Source: an uncultured Mucilaginibacter sp. (lineage in GTDB: Bacteria; Bacteroidota; Bacteroidia; Sphingobacteriales; Sphingobacteriaceae). Taken from it: DNA of 64,000 nucleotides. The notes under the pieces are model-generated. The model saw only the letters and a program-made list of their open reading frames with translations. It ran no database searches and was not told the origin of the DNA. How positions within the stretch are numbered: the first letter of the stretch is position 1; each line of letters starts with the position of its first letter. The position numbers and the translations under genes were made by a program. The stretch spans positions 1-64,000 of the forward strand of contig CAJYJH010000054.1 in assembly GCA_913775265.1 (NCBI GenBank), in the 5' to 3' direction. Positions 27,249 to 35,697 of this stretch are shown here, piece after piece.

Positions 27249-28452
27249 GGGAGTACGCGGTTTTGGGGCATTGTTGGTATTTGTATGTCACTTTCAAATC
27301 GTTTTTTATCCGGCATTTTACGACCGCATTTTGGGGCATTTAACTCCCCGGTTACCCGGTAACATCAGCAGATTCATGGTATATATGATTGATATGTCTA
27401 TCAATGGTAACATGTTTCTGCATATATTTTGGGCTTTGAGTGCTTACGTGCTTTTAAAAAAATATTTCGAAAATAACACCCGTGGTGAAACACTTCCGGC
27501 AAGTAGCATAAAGCGTTACGTCAGGCTAATGATACCTTGTACCGTATCGGTATTTTTTAGCTATTTTCTTTTCAAGTTTGGATTGATTTATGTCCGGGGA
27601 ATACATGTACATGTGCTTCAGCAAAATTTGTACGCTATTCCGCCTTCTATAATTCATAGCATTAAAACATCTTTTTGGAATAACCTATTTGATTACGATT
27701 ACTTTAACAGCTATAACGGGCCGTTATGGACCATCCAACGCGAGTTTATGGGTTCTATTTTCTGCTTTGGTTTGTTTGGTGTAATTGGTAAGGCAAAAAG
27801 GAGAAGCATCTTATATGTTGTACTATTTTGTTGCGTGTTCGCTTTAAAAATGTTCTGGCTTAATAGTTTTTTATTTGGCTATTTTTTAGCTGACTACGAT
27901 TTTTCGGACGAGAATCGTAACGGTAAACTTTATCAGTGGGCTCAGGCAGTAAATCGGTTTGCAACAAATTACCAGATGGCTACGTTGGCCATATTTGTTT
28001 TTGTATTTGTAGCTTTTAAATCTTATTTATATAAGCATCCGGATGATCTGGATATGGTGAATTGCATTTTGAGCTTTTTGGTGATATTCATCTCTCTTAG
28101 GCTGGATGCAGTAAACCGACTAGCCGGAATTAAAGCATTTACTTGGTTAGGGCGGGTGTCGTTTGGGTTGTATGTGTTGCATTGGCCTTTTATGTGCGCT
28201 TACACTTCATGGTTTTATTTAAGCTTCCCACATACTTGGTTTAACATGATTTTTTTGTTTGCGTCAACTTTAGGCGCGTGCTTACTGATGGCCAAACTGT
28301 TTTACAAATATGTTGATTTGGTATCTATAAAAGTTTCCAGTCAGGTTGCAAGCTATTTTTCAAACTCACCGTTGCAGCCGCTATCAAGAATATCCTTGCA
28401 AAAAGCCAGCCTGCTCGTGATTGGCGGAGCGTGCTTACAACTATTTATATAA
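27226..28452 (+). CDS. Acyltransferase family 3 membrane protein (OafA/YrhL-like)
   Basis: The 408-residue product has about ten membrane helices and the family start QLEGVRGFGALLVFVCHF, with the conserved His in helix 1. The arrangement near WTIQREFMGSIFCF and LGRVSFGLYVLHWPF is typical of acyltransferase-3 proteins. These O-acetylate (or otherwise acylate) sugars of surface polysaccharides. It is embedded in the operon between the Wzt-like ATPase and the methyltransferase, so it probably decorates this glycan. Confidence 0.9.
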   Translation: MKKIYQLEGVRGFGALLVFVCHFQIVFYPAFYDRILGHLTPRLPGNISRFMVYMIDMSINGNMFLHIFWALSAYVLLKKYFENNTRGETLPASSIKRYVRLMIPCTVSVFFSYFLFKFGLIYVRGIHVHVLQQNLYAIPPSIIHSIKTSFWNNLFDYDYFNSYNGPLWTIQREFMGSIFCFGLFGVIGKAKRRSILYVVLFCCVFALKMFWLNSFLFGYFLADYDFSDENRNGKLYQWAQAVNRFATNYQMATLAIFVFVFVAFKSYLYKHPDDLDMVNCILSFLVIFISLRLDAVNRLAGIKAFTWLGRVSFGLYVLHWPFMCAYTSWFYLSFPHTWFNMIFLFASTLGACLLMAKLFYKYVDLVSIKVSSQVASYFSNSPLQPLSRISLQKASLLVIGGACLQLFI

Positions 28453-28467
28453 TTTACATATTTTAGT

Positions 28468-29439
28468 ATGACCACCGAAGAAAGTACTTGGACTGGCGAA
28501 CGGCTCGAAACTTTTGTGTTTAACGAGAACACTATTGAGCACTTACACCGCTATGCCATTGCTATGGAACTGGCAGCCGGTAAAAAAGTACTTGACATAG
28601 CGTCGGGCGAAGGTTATGGTACCAACATGATGGCCGCAGTAGCTACCGAAGTAGTAGGGGTAGATATTGATGCGGAAACTATAGCAAACGCTCAACAAAA
28701 ATACACAAAATCAAATCTAAGTTTTAAGACAGGGTCGGCAGATGCTATACCCTGCAAAAGTGATTGTTTTGATTTGGTCGTAAGTTTTGAAACCATCGAG
28801 CATCACGACCGGCATCACGAAATGATGGCCGAAATAAAACGTGTGCTTAAACCCGGCGGTATGTTGCTGATATCGTCGCCCGATAAAAAATATTATAGTG
28901 ATTTAACAGGTTACAAAAATCCGTTTCACGTAAAAGAACTTTATCAGCAGGAATTTGAAGATTTACTAGCCCAATACTTTAAGCATACTAGTTACAGCCG
29001 TCAAAAAAATTTTGTTGGCTCATTGATCATCCCTCGGCTAGATCAAACAGATAATAATTCGGTAAATATGTACGATGGGGATTATGACGAGTTAAAACAG
29101 GGCGATATGGGAGCTCAGTTTTTAGTCGCTTTGGCTTCAGACCTTGAACTGCCGCAGTTTAAAATAAGTTTGTTTAATGGGCAGCAAATTGTACAGAAAC
29201 AAATTGATGACGTGCGCGAGCAAATAATGGCCTTTATGCAGCAACAAGCTGCTGATTATTTCGGGAAGATTCAGAAAGATGCTGCCGACCAGGCTGAATT
29301 AATGAGGAAACAGGCGCTAACCGATATTGAGCAAGCGCGTATGCAAGAAGCGGAAAAGCTGAGATGTACCCGCGATTACCGTATCGGTAATTTGCTGCTG
29401 TCTCCATTACGTACATTAAAAAAGATGTTTCATGCCTGA
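28468..29439 (+). CDS. SAM-dependent methyltransferase with C-terminal coiled coil
   Basis: The 323-residue product has a class I methyltransferase domain: motif I is VLDIASGEGYGTNMM near residue 40, VVGVDID follows, and motif IV is the FDLVVSFETIEHHDRHH region. Residues about 235-300 are rich in Gln, Ala, Glu and Lys with a heptad-like pattern (QIVQKQIDDVREQIMAF, then MRKQALTDIEQARMQEAEK), so a coiled coil is likely. In E. coli O8/O9a, WbdD ends the chain by methylation and uses a coiled coil as a ruler; a similar capping role is inferred here. No kinase domain is present. Confidence 0.85.
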   Translation: MTTEESTWTGERLETFVFNENTIEHLHRYAIAMELAAGKKVLDIASGEGYGTNMMAAVATEVVGVDIDAETIANAQQKYTKSNLSFKTGSADAIPCKSDCFDLVVSFETIEHHDRHHEMMAEIKRVLKPGGMLLISSPDKKYYSDLTGYKNPFHVKELYQQEFEDLLAQYFKHTSYSRQKNFVGSLIIPRLDQTDNNSVNMYDGDYDELKQGDMGAQFLVALASDLELPQFKISLFNGQQIVQKQIDDVREQIMAFMQQQAADYFGKIQKDAADQAELMRKQALTDIEQARMQEAEKLRCTRDYRIGNLLLSPLRTLKKMFHA

Positions 29440-30298
29440 GGTATCCGTTATTATTCCAAATTACAACCATGGCAAATACCTTACACAGCGTATTGATAGC
29501 GTACTCAATCAAAGCTTTCAAAATTTCGAGATGATTATACTCGACGATTGCTCTACTGATGATAGCGTAGCCATTATTGAGGCTTATCGAAGTCACCCAA
29601 AAGTGAAAAGGATTATCTATAATGATAAAAATAGCGGCAGCACATTCATCCAATGGGAGCGTGGAGCACAGGCTGCCACCGGCAGGTGGCTTTGGATAGC
29701 AGAGAGCGATGACTATGCTGAATGTAATTTGTTGGAAGAGCTGGTAAAGCTTATAAAAATTGATGAAGAAATTGGTATAGCATTTTGCGGTTCGCATTGG
29801 GTAGATGCAAACGGAAATATCAAGGAAGATCTATCTATTTACCATCAGTCATTTATACGTTCGGGCACAGTTGAGGTAGGCCAAGAGATGGTAAAGCATT
29901 GCACAATTCAAAATGCCAGTTCCTGTTTATTTAACCGCAAGAAGTTTTTAAGCAGTATCAAAAACTTAAAGACTTACAGGGCATGCGGAGATTGGGTGTT
30001 GTATGTACGCATGTTACAACAATGCGATTTGGCTTTCACTAACCAAAAGCTCAATTACTTTAGATGGTATCATACCAATATCAGTAATGCTGCTAAAGAA
30101 ACATTATGGATCACTGAGGGTATCGATATTTTAAGCAACATAGACACTCGGAAAGTCAGGTTTTCGGGCGAGCATTTTAATTGGGTAACTAGTTTCTGGC
30201 GAAATAAACTCGCCCCTTTGCCAACGAGCGAAAAAATTAAAGCGGTTATAAAGCTGCAATTGTTTAAGCTCAGGTACTGGAAAAGGAAGATTTTTTAG
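29432..30298 (+). CDS. GT2 family glycosyltransferase
   Basis: The 288-residue product starts MPEVSVIIPNYNHGKYLTQR, with the Asp pair in IILDDCSTDD and the acidic WIAESDDYAE near residue 92. It is a clear paralogue of the first enzyme of the operon: both share LNQ(S/T), NSGSTFxQW, and GIAFC. It overlaps the methyltransferase by 8 bp and is the last clear gene of the polysaccharide operon, 69 bp before the LanB gene. Confidence 0.9.
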   Translation: MPEVSVIIPNYNHGKYLTQRIDSVLNQSFQNFEMIILDDCSTDDSVAIIEAYRSHPKVKRIIYNDKNSGSTFIQWERGAQAATGRWLWIAESDDYAECNLLEELVKLIKIDEEIGIAFCGSHWVDANGNIKEDLSIYHQSFIRSGTVEVGQEMVKHCTIQNASSCLFNRKKFLSSIKNLKTYRACGDWVLYVRMLQQCDLAFTNQKLNYFRWYHTNISNAAKETLWITEGIDILSNIDTRKVRFSGEHFNWVTSFWRNKLAPLPTSEKIKAVIKLQLFKLRYWKRKIF

Positions 30299-30367
30299 AT
30301 CATACTAACGAAGGCTTTAAATTAATTTTTGCAGCCTTTACATTTATAGTCGAATAATTAAATTGTT

Positions 30368-33300
30368 TTGAACCTGTACAAGTTTCACAATACCGTTGTT
30401 TTGCGCCATCCGGTATATAGTTTTCAGCAATTTAGTGAACAAAACTTAGCCACTATACTGCAGGATCATTTTTTCAGAAACGCTATCTATTTATGCAGCC
30501 CAACCGTATTTGATGAATTAAAAAAGAACGATTTTGAATACGCTAAACTTAATGCTAAGCTTAAAAATACGCTTCTAAAATATTTTAACCGGATGTGCTA
30601 CCGACCCACACCATTTGCTCTGTGTGCAGCGGTGAGTGCAGTGAACTGGTCTGAAAGCAATGATGCAATCCTGTTTGATGAGGTGGCTTTACATCCCCTC
30701 GTAAAACTGAGTTATGCTAAAAGTTTACAGGTAGCAGCCAAAATAGTAGGTGCTGCAGAAGCCCAGTCAAGGGTTATGGCAAACGCTACCTTGTACAAAA
30801 CAGGCAAGCAAATACGGTATATTAAAAGCTTAACCGATGATACCGATAAAATAAGCTTTTGCATAGCATCTTCAGACATATCAAGCCTGCTGAACAAAAT
30901 TTTAAATTTTGCCGCTTCGCCGCGAGCTATTGACGAGGTCAAAGCATTTGTTATTAAAAAAGTAGACTGTACCGGACCTGAGGCGGCTGATTACTTACAG
31001 TCTCTTTTAAACGAGCAAATTTTAGTAGATTTAAGCGCGTTTAATATAACCGGAGTAGACTATCTGGATAAGTTAATGGAAAGTATTGGGAAGTACTCCT
31101 TAGCTTTTGATAATAGTGTTTACAATGATTTAAACAACATAATTAACGCTTCAACTTTAAACGAATATTTAAGATTGAATCGTACCCGTTTGCAAAAAAA
31201 CGACTTATATATCAACCTGGTAAGCAAGCTTGAAGATGGCTGCATCAACTCTGCATACCAAAATGCTATTTTGGATGGTTTGAATGGTTTAACACATGTT
31301 AATCAGCCGCATATGCCAAAAGCCATCAGCCAGTTTGTTCAACAATTCAATAAAAAATTTGAAGGGCAAACTATTCCGTTGTTGCTTGCGCTCGATCCTG
31401 AAGCAGGTGTTGGTTACGGCGAACTAACAACCTATAGTGAATCACTCAACTTTGCTGATGATATTGGGTGGAAGCAAGCGCAGGCAGATTCAGATAGCGT
31501 AAACTGGGGGCAATTGCAAAGACTTATTTTGTCCAAATGGACGACAGGAGGGAAGTATGAGCCTATAAAACTTTACAATTCTGATCTTAAACATTTTTAT
31601 AAATCTAAGCCGACTAAATTACCATCTGCCTTATCGGTGATGTTCAGGCCGGCAGGCGCAAAAGTATTAATCGAACAGGTGGCTGGAGTAACTGCTACAT
31701 CACTCATTGGAAGATTTACGCCTGTAAATGCTATGATTGACAAGTTAGCACAGGATATTGCTTTGCATGAAGCAGATAGTAATCCCGATATCATTTATGC
31801 AGAGATAGTTCACACTTGCCATAAGCAAACGGCTAATATTGACCGGCGCAATCATATTTATCCTTATGAAATTGTAATACTTACACCATCAACTTTAGAC
31901 GAGCACTTCCAAATACTTTTATCTGATTTATATGTTTCTGTACAAAACCATGAGCCAATATTATGGTCGGCAAGGCTTAAAAAAAGAGTTGTACCGCGTT
32001 TAAGTTCAGCATTTAATTATCAGCGGGACGACCTGGCAGCTTTTCGCTTTTTATGCGATCTGCAACATATTGGCGTACAAACCAATTTCAATTTTACTAT
32101 TGAAAATTTTTTTCCAGGATTAGATTACTACCCGCGTGTAGAATTTGAGCAGGCTATATTGCATTGTGCACAATGGCATTTAGATGCAGAAACATTTGCC
32201 TCGGTTTTAACCGAAAAGGACAAGCTAAAACTCACAGATGCATTCAAACATTTACGGCAACGGCTGCAGTTTAGCAAATATGTAGCCCTTACTCAACATG
32301 ACAATCAGTTATTGTTTGATCTGGATCAGCCTGCTGATGTAGACTTTTTTTTGGAAACCATCCGGCCTTTAAAAAAAACTGTTATCAGGGAGGTACTTAC
32401 CGACACTATTAATAGCCCTTTGTTATACAATAATAACAATGAGGGAATAGTCAGTCAGTTTATCGCCACCCTGTATCATGAGGAGAGAGTTTATCAGCCC
32501 AAAGTTTTTAATCTGCCGGTAACTAAACGGCAATCAACCCGCAAGTTTACGCCCGGTACGGAATGGTTGTATTTGAAACTATACTGTCATTCGGCCAGAA
32601 CAAATGAAATAATTGGTAACGTACTATTCAAAGTAGCAAAAAACGCTTTAAAGGCCGAGTTAATTACACAATGGTTTTTTACTCGGTACAATGATCCGGA
32701 TCAACATATTCGATTCAGACTGAAAGTGCAATCAGGAAAATACGAGAATGTTATTGAGGTGTTTAATCAGGCTGTCGCTCTATATCAGAAGCAAGGATTA
32801 TTAAGTAGTATCATAATTGATACTTACAACCGGGAGTTAGAACGTTACCCTGATATTGATGCGGTTGAAAATATTTTCTATTATAGCAGTGTTTGGGTAG
32901 GCTATTACTTAAATAGTACATGGCAACAACTTAAACAAGAGGACTCTTTGGCTTTCGCATTTTCAACAACCCGCAAGCTGCTCGATGCTGTTAGATCTTC
33001 AAATGACGAAAAAATAACCTACCTGACTAACGTAGTTGATAGCTTTATGAACGAATTTAGCCATATACCCAACTTAAAATACCAGTTAGACTTAACCTAC
33101 AGAAAGCACAAGTTATTTTTATCAAGCTTAAAAGATGCCCCGGCTTTAAATGCTAATAGCAAACTCAAAAAAATAGGAGAAGAAAATTGCAGACATTTGG
33201 CTGCTTACATTAAGCAACTAGGTGCATTACCGGTTTCAACCATATATAAACACTTGGCCGACGTCATTCATATGCATCTGAACCGCATTTTTAATGACCA

Positions 33301-33382
33301 ACCGCGCGAGCAGGAATTTACTTTATACTACCTGCTTTTGAAATATGAAAAAGCAGGTAAATACTTCAGTCAAACTGTATAA
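30368..33382 (+). CDS. Class I lanthipeptide dehydratase (LanB), full length
   Basis: The 1004-residue product carries both LanB parts. The N-terminal glutamylation domain (about 1-700) opens with VVLRHPVYSF and holds RPTPFALCA at 79-87. The C-terminal elimination domain (about 720-985) has EWLYLKLYCHSA, WFFTRYNDPDQHIRFRLKV (RxR near 783-785), DTYNRELERY near 817 and VIHMHLNR near 965, whose His matches the catalytic His of NisB. LanB enzymes dehydrate Ser and Thr in precursor peptides using glutamyl-tRNA. The start is a TTG. The 3' end overlaps the convergent LytS gene by 17 bp. No LanC is near. Confidence 0.93.
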   Translation: MNLYKFHNTVVLRHPVYSFQQFSEQNLATILQDHFFRNAIYLCSPTVFDELKKNDFEYAKLNAKLKNTLLKYFNRMCYRPTPFALCAAVSAVNWSESNDAILFDEVALHPLVKLSYAKSLQVAAKIVGAAEAQSRVMANATLYKTGKQIRYIKSLTDDTDKISFCIASSDISSLLNKILNFAASPRAIDEVKAFVIKKVDCTGPEAADYLQSLLNEQILVDLSAFNITGVDYLDKLMESIGKYSLAFDNSVYNDLNNIINASTLNEYLRLNRTRLQKNDLYINLVSKLEDGCINSAYQNAILDGLNGLTHVNQPHMPKAISQFVQQFNKKFEGQTIPLLLALDPEAGVGYGELTTYSESLNFADDIGWKQAQADSDSVNWGQLQRLILSKWTTGGKYEPIKLYNSDLKHFYKSKPTKLPSALSVMFRPAGAKVLIEQVAGVTATSLIGRFTPVNAMIDKLAQDIALHEADSNPDIIYAEIVHTCHKQTANIDRRNHIYPYEIVILTPSTLDEHFQILLSDLYVSVQNHEPILWSARLKKRVVPRLSSAFNYQRDDLAAFRFLCDLQHIGVQTNFNFTIENFFPGLDYYPRVEFEQAILHCAQWHLDAETFASVLTEKDKLKLTDAFKHLRQRLQFSKYVALTQHDNQLLFDLDQPADVDFFLETIRPLKKTVIREVLTDTINSPLLYNNNNEGIVSQFIATLYHEERVYQPKVFNLPVTKRQSTRKFTPGTEWLYLKLYCHSARTNEIIGNVLFKVAKNALKAELITQWFFTRYNDPDQHIRFRLKVQSGKYENVIEVFNQAVALYQKQGLLSSIIIDTYNRELERYPDIDAVENIFYYSSVWVGYYLNSTWQQLKQEDSLAFAFSTTRKLLDAVRSSNDEKITYLTNVVDSFMNEFSHIPNLKYQLDLTYRKHKLFLSSLKDAPALNANSKLKKIGEENCRHLAAYIKQLGALPVSTIYKHLADVIHMHLNRIFNDQPREQEFTLYYLLLKYEKAGKYFSQTV

Positions 33383-34475
33383 ACAGGTCAACGGTGTATT
33401 GATGGTCTGTTTGAGTTACTTTTAGTTTGTGCTTATCAGGGTAAGTGGCATTCAGCCTTGTACGGGCATTTACAATACCAATTTCGAAGCCTTGTTTGTT
33501 TTTGCCAGCTTGGTTTACCTGGTTATTTGCCGAAAAGTATAAGTCGCCATCTCTAATAGCTATTTTAATTTCGGCCGGAAAGTTAGTGTTTAAAATAATG
33601 CCGTGCTTAAATATATTCTCTACAAAAGTCAACAAAATTAACGGAATGATTCGTTTGTCGCTAAAGTCACCACTAGTGATAAGCTGAACCTGCAGTTTTT
33701 GATCAAACCTGAGTTGGTTGATAGCAATAACAGTTTCAATATTTTCTACTTCCTTTGTTAATTCTACTTTGCCGTCTCCGCCCAATTCTGTAAGTGAATA
33801 GCGCATCAGGTCAGACAGTAACATGATGCCTTCTGCTCCCTTTTCTGATACGTTGTATACAGAGTTGTAAAGGAAATTTAACGTGTTAAATAGTAAATGT
33901 GGATTAATTTGAGATTGCAAATATGCATTGCGGGTTTTGAATAATGCTTTTTCAAGATCGGCTTTCTTTTTATTTTGAATAAGCTGTCGTGTTCTAAGTT
34001 TATTGATCTTACTGCCCGTTTCAATTGAATGCGTAAAAATCCAATATCCAAAGCTCAGGCATAATATATAAAAAGCACGATATCCACCTAATAAAAAAAA
34101 ATGTTTTAAAGATGCTATAGGCTTTGACATCCCTTTCATAATTAATACTTCGTTGACGAGGAACTGAAGCATAAAATAACAGATGATTACTATTACTATG
34201 AGGCAGCAATAATAAAACGCTTTGTTTTTAGTGCGAATGCTGTAGTCTAAGCACCAGGCATTAGTATAAAATAGTAATGCGTTTGCAGAGTAGTGTAAAA
34301 AGTAATCCAAAAATGTGGATACATATCCGCTAACTGACCAAACAAAGGAAATTTCATAGGCCACAAACATTAGCCACACTATGCTGTGTATTAAAATTGT
34401 TTGTTTTTTTACCATTATTTCAGATTTATAAACCCTCTCCAAAAGGTTGTACGGCTCGCTAAAAAGCGCCTTCAC
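33366..34475 (-). CDS. LytS-type sensor histidine kinase
   Basis: The 369-residue product has four to five membrane segments in the first 150 residues, a short coiled linker and a His_kinase domain. The phosphoacceptor is His193 in SQINPHLLFNTLN; N- and G-box residues are FVENIFKHG and GIGIVNARTRL-like (EIGIVNARTRL). It would sense a membrane or external signal and phosphorylate the LytTR regulator whose gene lies on the same strand at 34754. Met21 (34415) is an alternative start and would widen the divergent region to 116 bp. It flanks the putative RiPP precursor gene, which reads the other way. Confidence 0.9.
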   Translation of the reverse strand: MKALFSEPYNLLERVYKSEIMVKKQTILIHSIVWLMFVAYEISFVWSVSGYVSTFLDYFLHYSANALLFYTNAWCLDYSIRTKNKAFYYCCLIVIVIICYFMLQFLVNEVLIMKGMSKPIASLKHFFLLGGYRAFYILCLSFGYWIFTHSIETGSKINKLRTRQLIQNKKKADLEKALFKTRNAYLQSQINPHLLFNTLNFLYNSVYNVSEKGAEGIMLLSDLMRYSLTELGGDGKVELTKEVENIETVIAINQLRFDQKLQVQLITSGDFSDKRIIPLILLTFVENIFKHGIILNTNFPAEIKIAIRDGDLYFSANNQVNQAGKNKQGFEIGIVNARTRLNATYPDKHKLKVTQTDHQYTVDLFIQFD

Positions 34476-34506
34476 GTAATAAAATAAAAAGGGATGTAAA
34501 GTAAAA

Positions 34507-34533
34507 ATAGATTTATCTAAAAGTTAAATCTAT
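34507..34533 (+). promoter_or_regulatory. 9-bp inverted repeat overlapping the precursor start codon
   Basis: ATAGATTTA (34507-34515) and TAAATCTAT (34525-34533) are perfect inverted copies with a 9-nt loop. The right arm ends on the A and T of the ATG. It could be an operator for a dimeric regulator or an mRNA hairpin that hides the start. No TAnnTTTG box was found in the divergent region. Confidence 0.5.
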
Positions 34534-34699
34534 GAAAAAGCAACTATCACAATCATTAAAGCTTAAAACCAAAACGCTTTTTAAATTTAAAAATCAACAG
34601 TTAAATAGCGGTCCCAAGTTTTTCTTCCCGACGGAGGTACCTACAACTACCGTTACAGTTGATCCAACAACGAGTACCACTATTACTGTTACCCATTAG
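34532..34699 (+). CDS. Putative Cys-free, Thr-rich RiPP precursor peptide (LanB substrate)
   Basis: This 55-codon gene encodes a leader MKKQLSQSLKLKTKTLFKFK, then NQQLNSG, then a tail PKFFFPTEVPTTTVTVD and PTTSTTITVTH. The leader has the basic, LxLKxxT-type pattern of Bacteroidota class I lanthipeptide precursors. Residues 34-54 hold eleven Thr and one Ser; the whole peptide has no Cys, so lanthionine rings cannot form. SG stands where a GG cleavage site is usual. It lies on the plus strand between LytTR and LytS genes, 1.15 kb after lanB. That it is translated and is the LanB substrate is inferred. Confidence 0.7.
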   Translation: MKKQLSQSLKLKTKTLFKFKNQQLNSGPKFFFPTEVPTTTVTVDPTTSTTITVTH

Positions 34700-34720
34700 T
34701 TCATAGTTAGTTTTAGTTAA

Positions 34721-34754
34721 GAAAGGCGGCAGGCTATTTAAACGGCTGCCTTTC
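34721..34754. terminator. Hairpin between precursor and LytTR genes, probably a bidirectional terminator
   Basis: GAAAGGCGGC and its near-complement GGCTGCCTTTC form a 10-bp stem with one wobble pair around a loop of about 13 nt. It starts 21 bp after the precursor stop and touches the stop codon of the convergent LytTR gene. T-rich sequence on each side is modest. Confidence 0.6.
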
Positions 34755-35485
34755 TAATTCACTATCCGCCTTTTAAGTATACTCTTTGAAATTTTATTAA
34801 AGAAATATTCTCGATAACTGTTACCTATGGTAAGCTTTATCTTATCATGGATAATGACCTGGTTACCTTCAATAAAGCGTATTTTATCGTCGTTGATAAT
34901 TAAAGACTTATGAATACGACTAAAGGTAGGCTCAGGCAGACTAAGTAATATTTCTTTTAAAGTAAGGTAAACAATGTGTTTATTATCAGGCAAATGGATA
35001 ATGATATAATTGTTTAAGCTTTCGATGTATAAGATATCATCAAACTTAATCCGAGCCATTTGCCCTTTAGCTCCTGATTGGACGAAAATATGTTTAGGTG
35101 GCTCATCGGCAGCAACAATTTTTTTAGGCTCGGGATCTTGCGGTTTCAGCCGCTGTACACATTGTAAAAATCGTTGATATTTAATGGGTTTGAGAAGGTA
35201 GTCATAGCTGCCTAAGTCGAAAGCCTCAAGGGCAAAGCCAGGGTGTGCTGTGGTAAAAACTACTTTAATTTTTTTATTAAAATGCTTACTTACCTCTGTG
35301 CCTGATAACAGGGGCATTTCAATATCAGTAAATACGATATCTGGCTGCAAAGCCGAAATCTCGTGCAGGGCATTTACCGGGTTGTCGTTACTTCCTATCA
35401 GCTCTAAGCCCGGTGTTTGGTTTATATAGCTGTTTAAAATATTGATGGCATGACTTTCATCATCAATAATGTAACAGGTGGTCAT
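34754..35485 (-). CDS. LytTR-family response regulator
   Basis: The 243-residue product has a receiver domain with phosphoacceptor Asp54 in DIVFTDIEMPLLSG and the conserved Lys in YLLKPI. A LytTR DNA-binding domain runs from about residue 135 to 240 (IKFDDILYIESLNNYIIIHL, later FSRIHKSLIIN). It is the expected partner of the LytS kinase encoded downstream on the same strand. The putative precursor gene is inserted between them in antisense, so this pair may control the peptide's expression. Confidence 0.93.
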   Translation of the reverse strand: MTTCYIIDDESHAINILNSYINQTPGLELIGSNDNPVNALHEISALQPDIVFTDIEMPLLSGTEVSKHFNKKIKVVFTTAHPGFALEAFDLGSYDYLLKPIKYQRFLQCVQRLKPQDPEPKKIVAADEPPKHIFVQSGAKGQMARIKFDDILYIESLNNYIIIHLPDNKHIVYLTLKEILLSLPEPTFSRIHKSLIINDDKIRFIEGNQVIIHDKIKLTIGNSYREYFFNKISKSILKRRIVN

Positions 35486-35697
35486 AAAATAGCGTTTAGG
35501 TATTGTTTACATAATAGTCAGGTCAATATATCAATTACATCTCTCTAAATTAAATGTTTGGCTGTTGATTATTCTTAAAGGTTGTGTATCAGCATTTATT
35601 TTTTTTTGAAAAATATACATGTTCAAACAGTAATTAATTGTTTATAGGATAGCTTTTTTGCTGAAACTTTAAGTAATATCTAACTTGCAGAAGTTTT

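Noticed and set aside
29234-29797. 187-codon minus-strand frame across the methyltransferase/glycosyltransferase junction
   Set aside because: Both plus-strand genes there have clear motifs; the antisense product has none.
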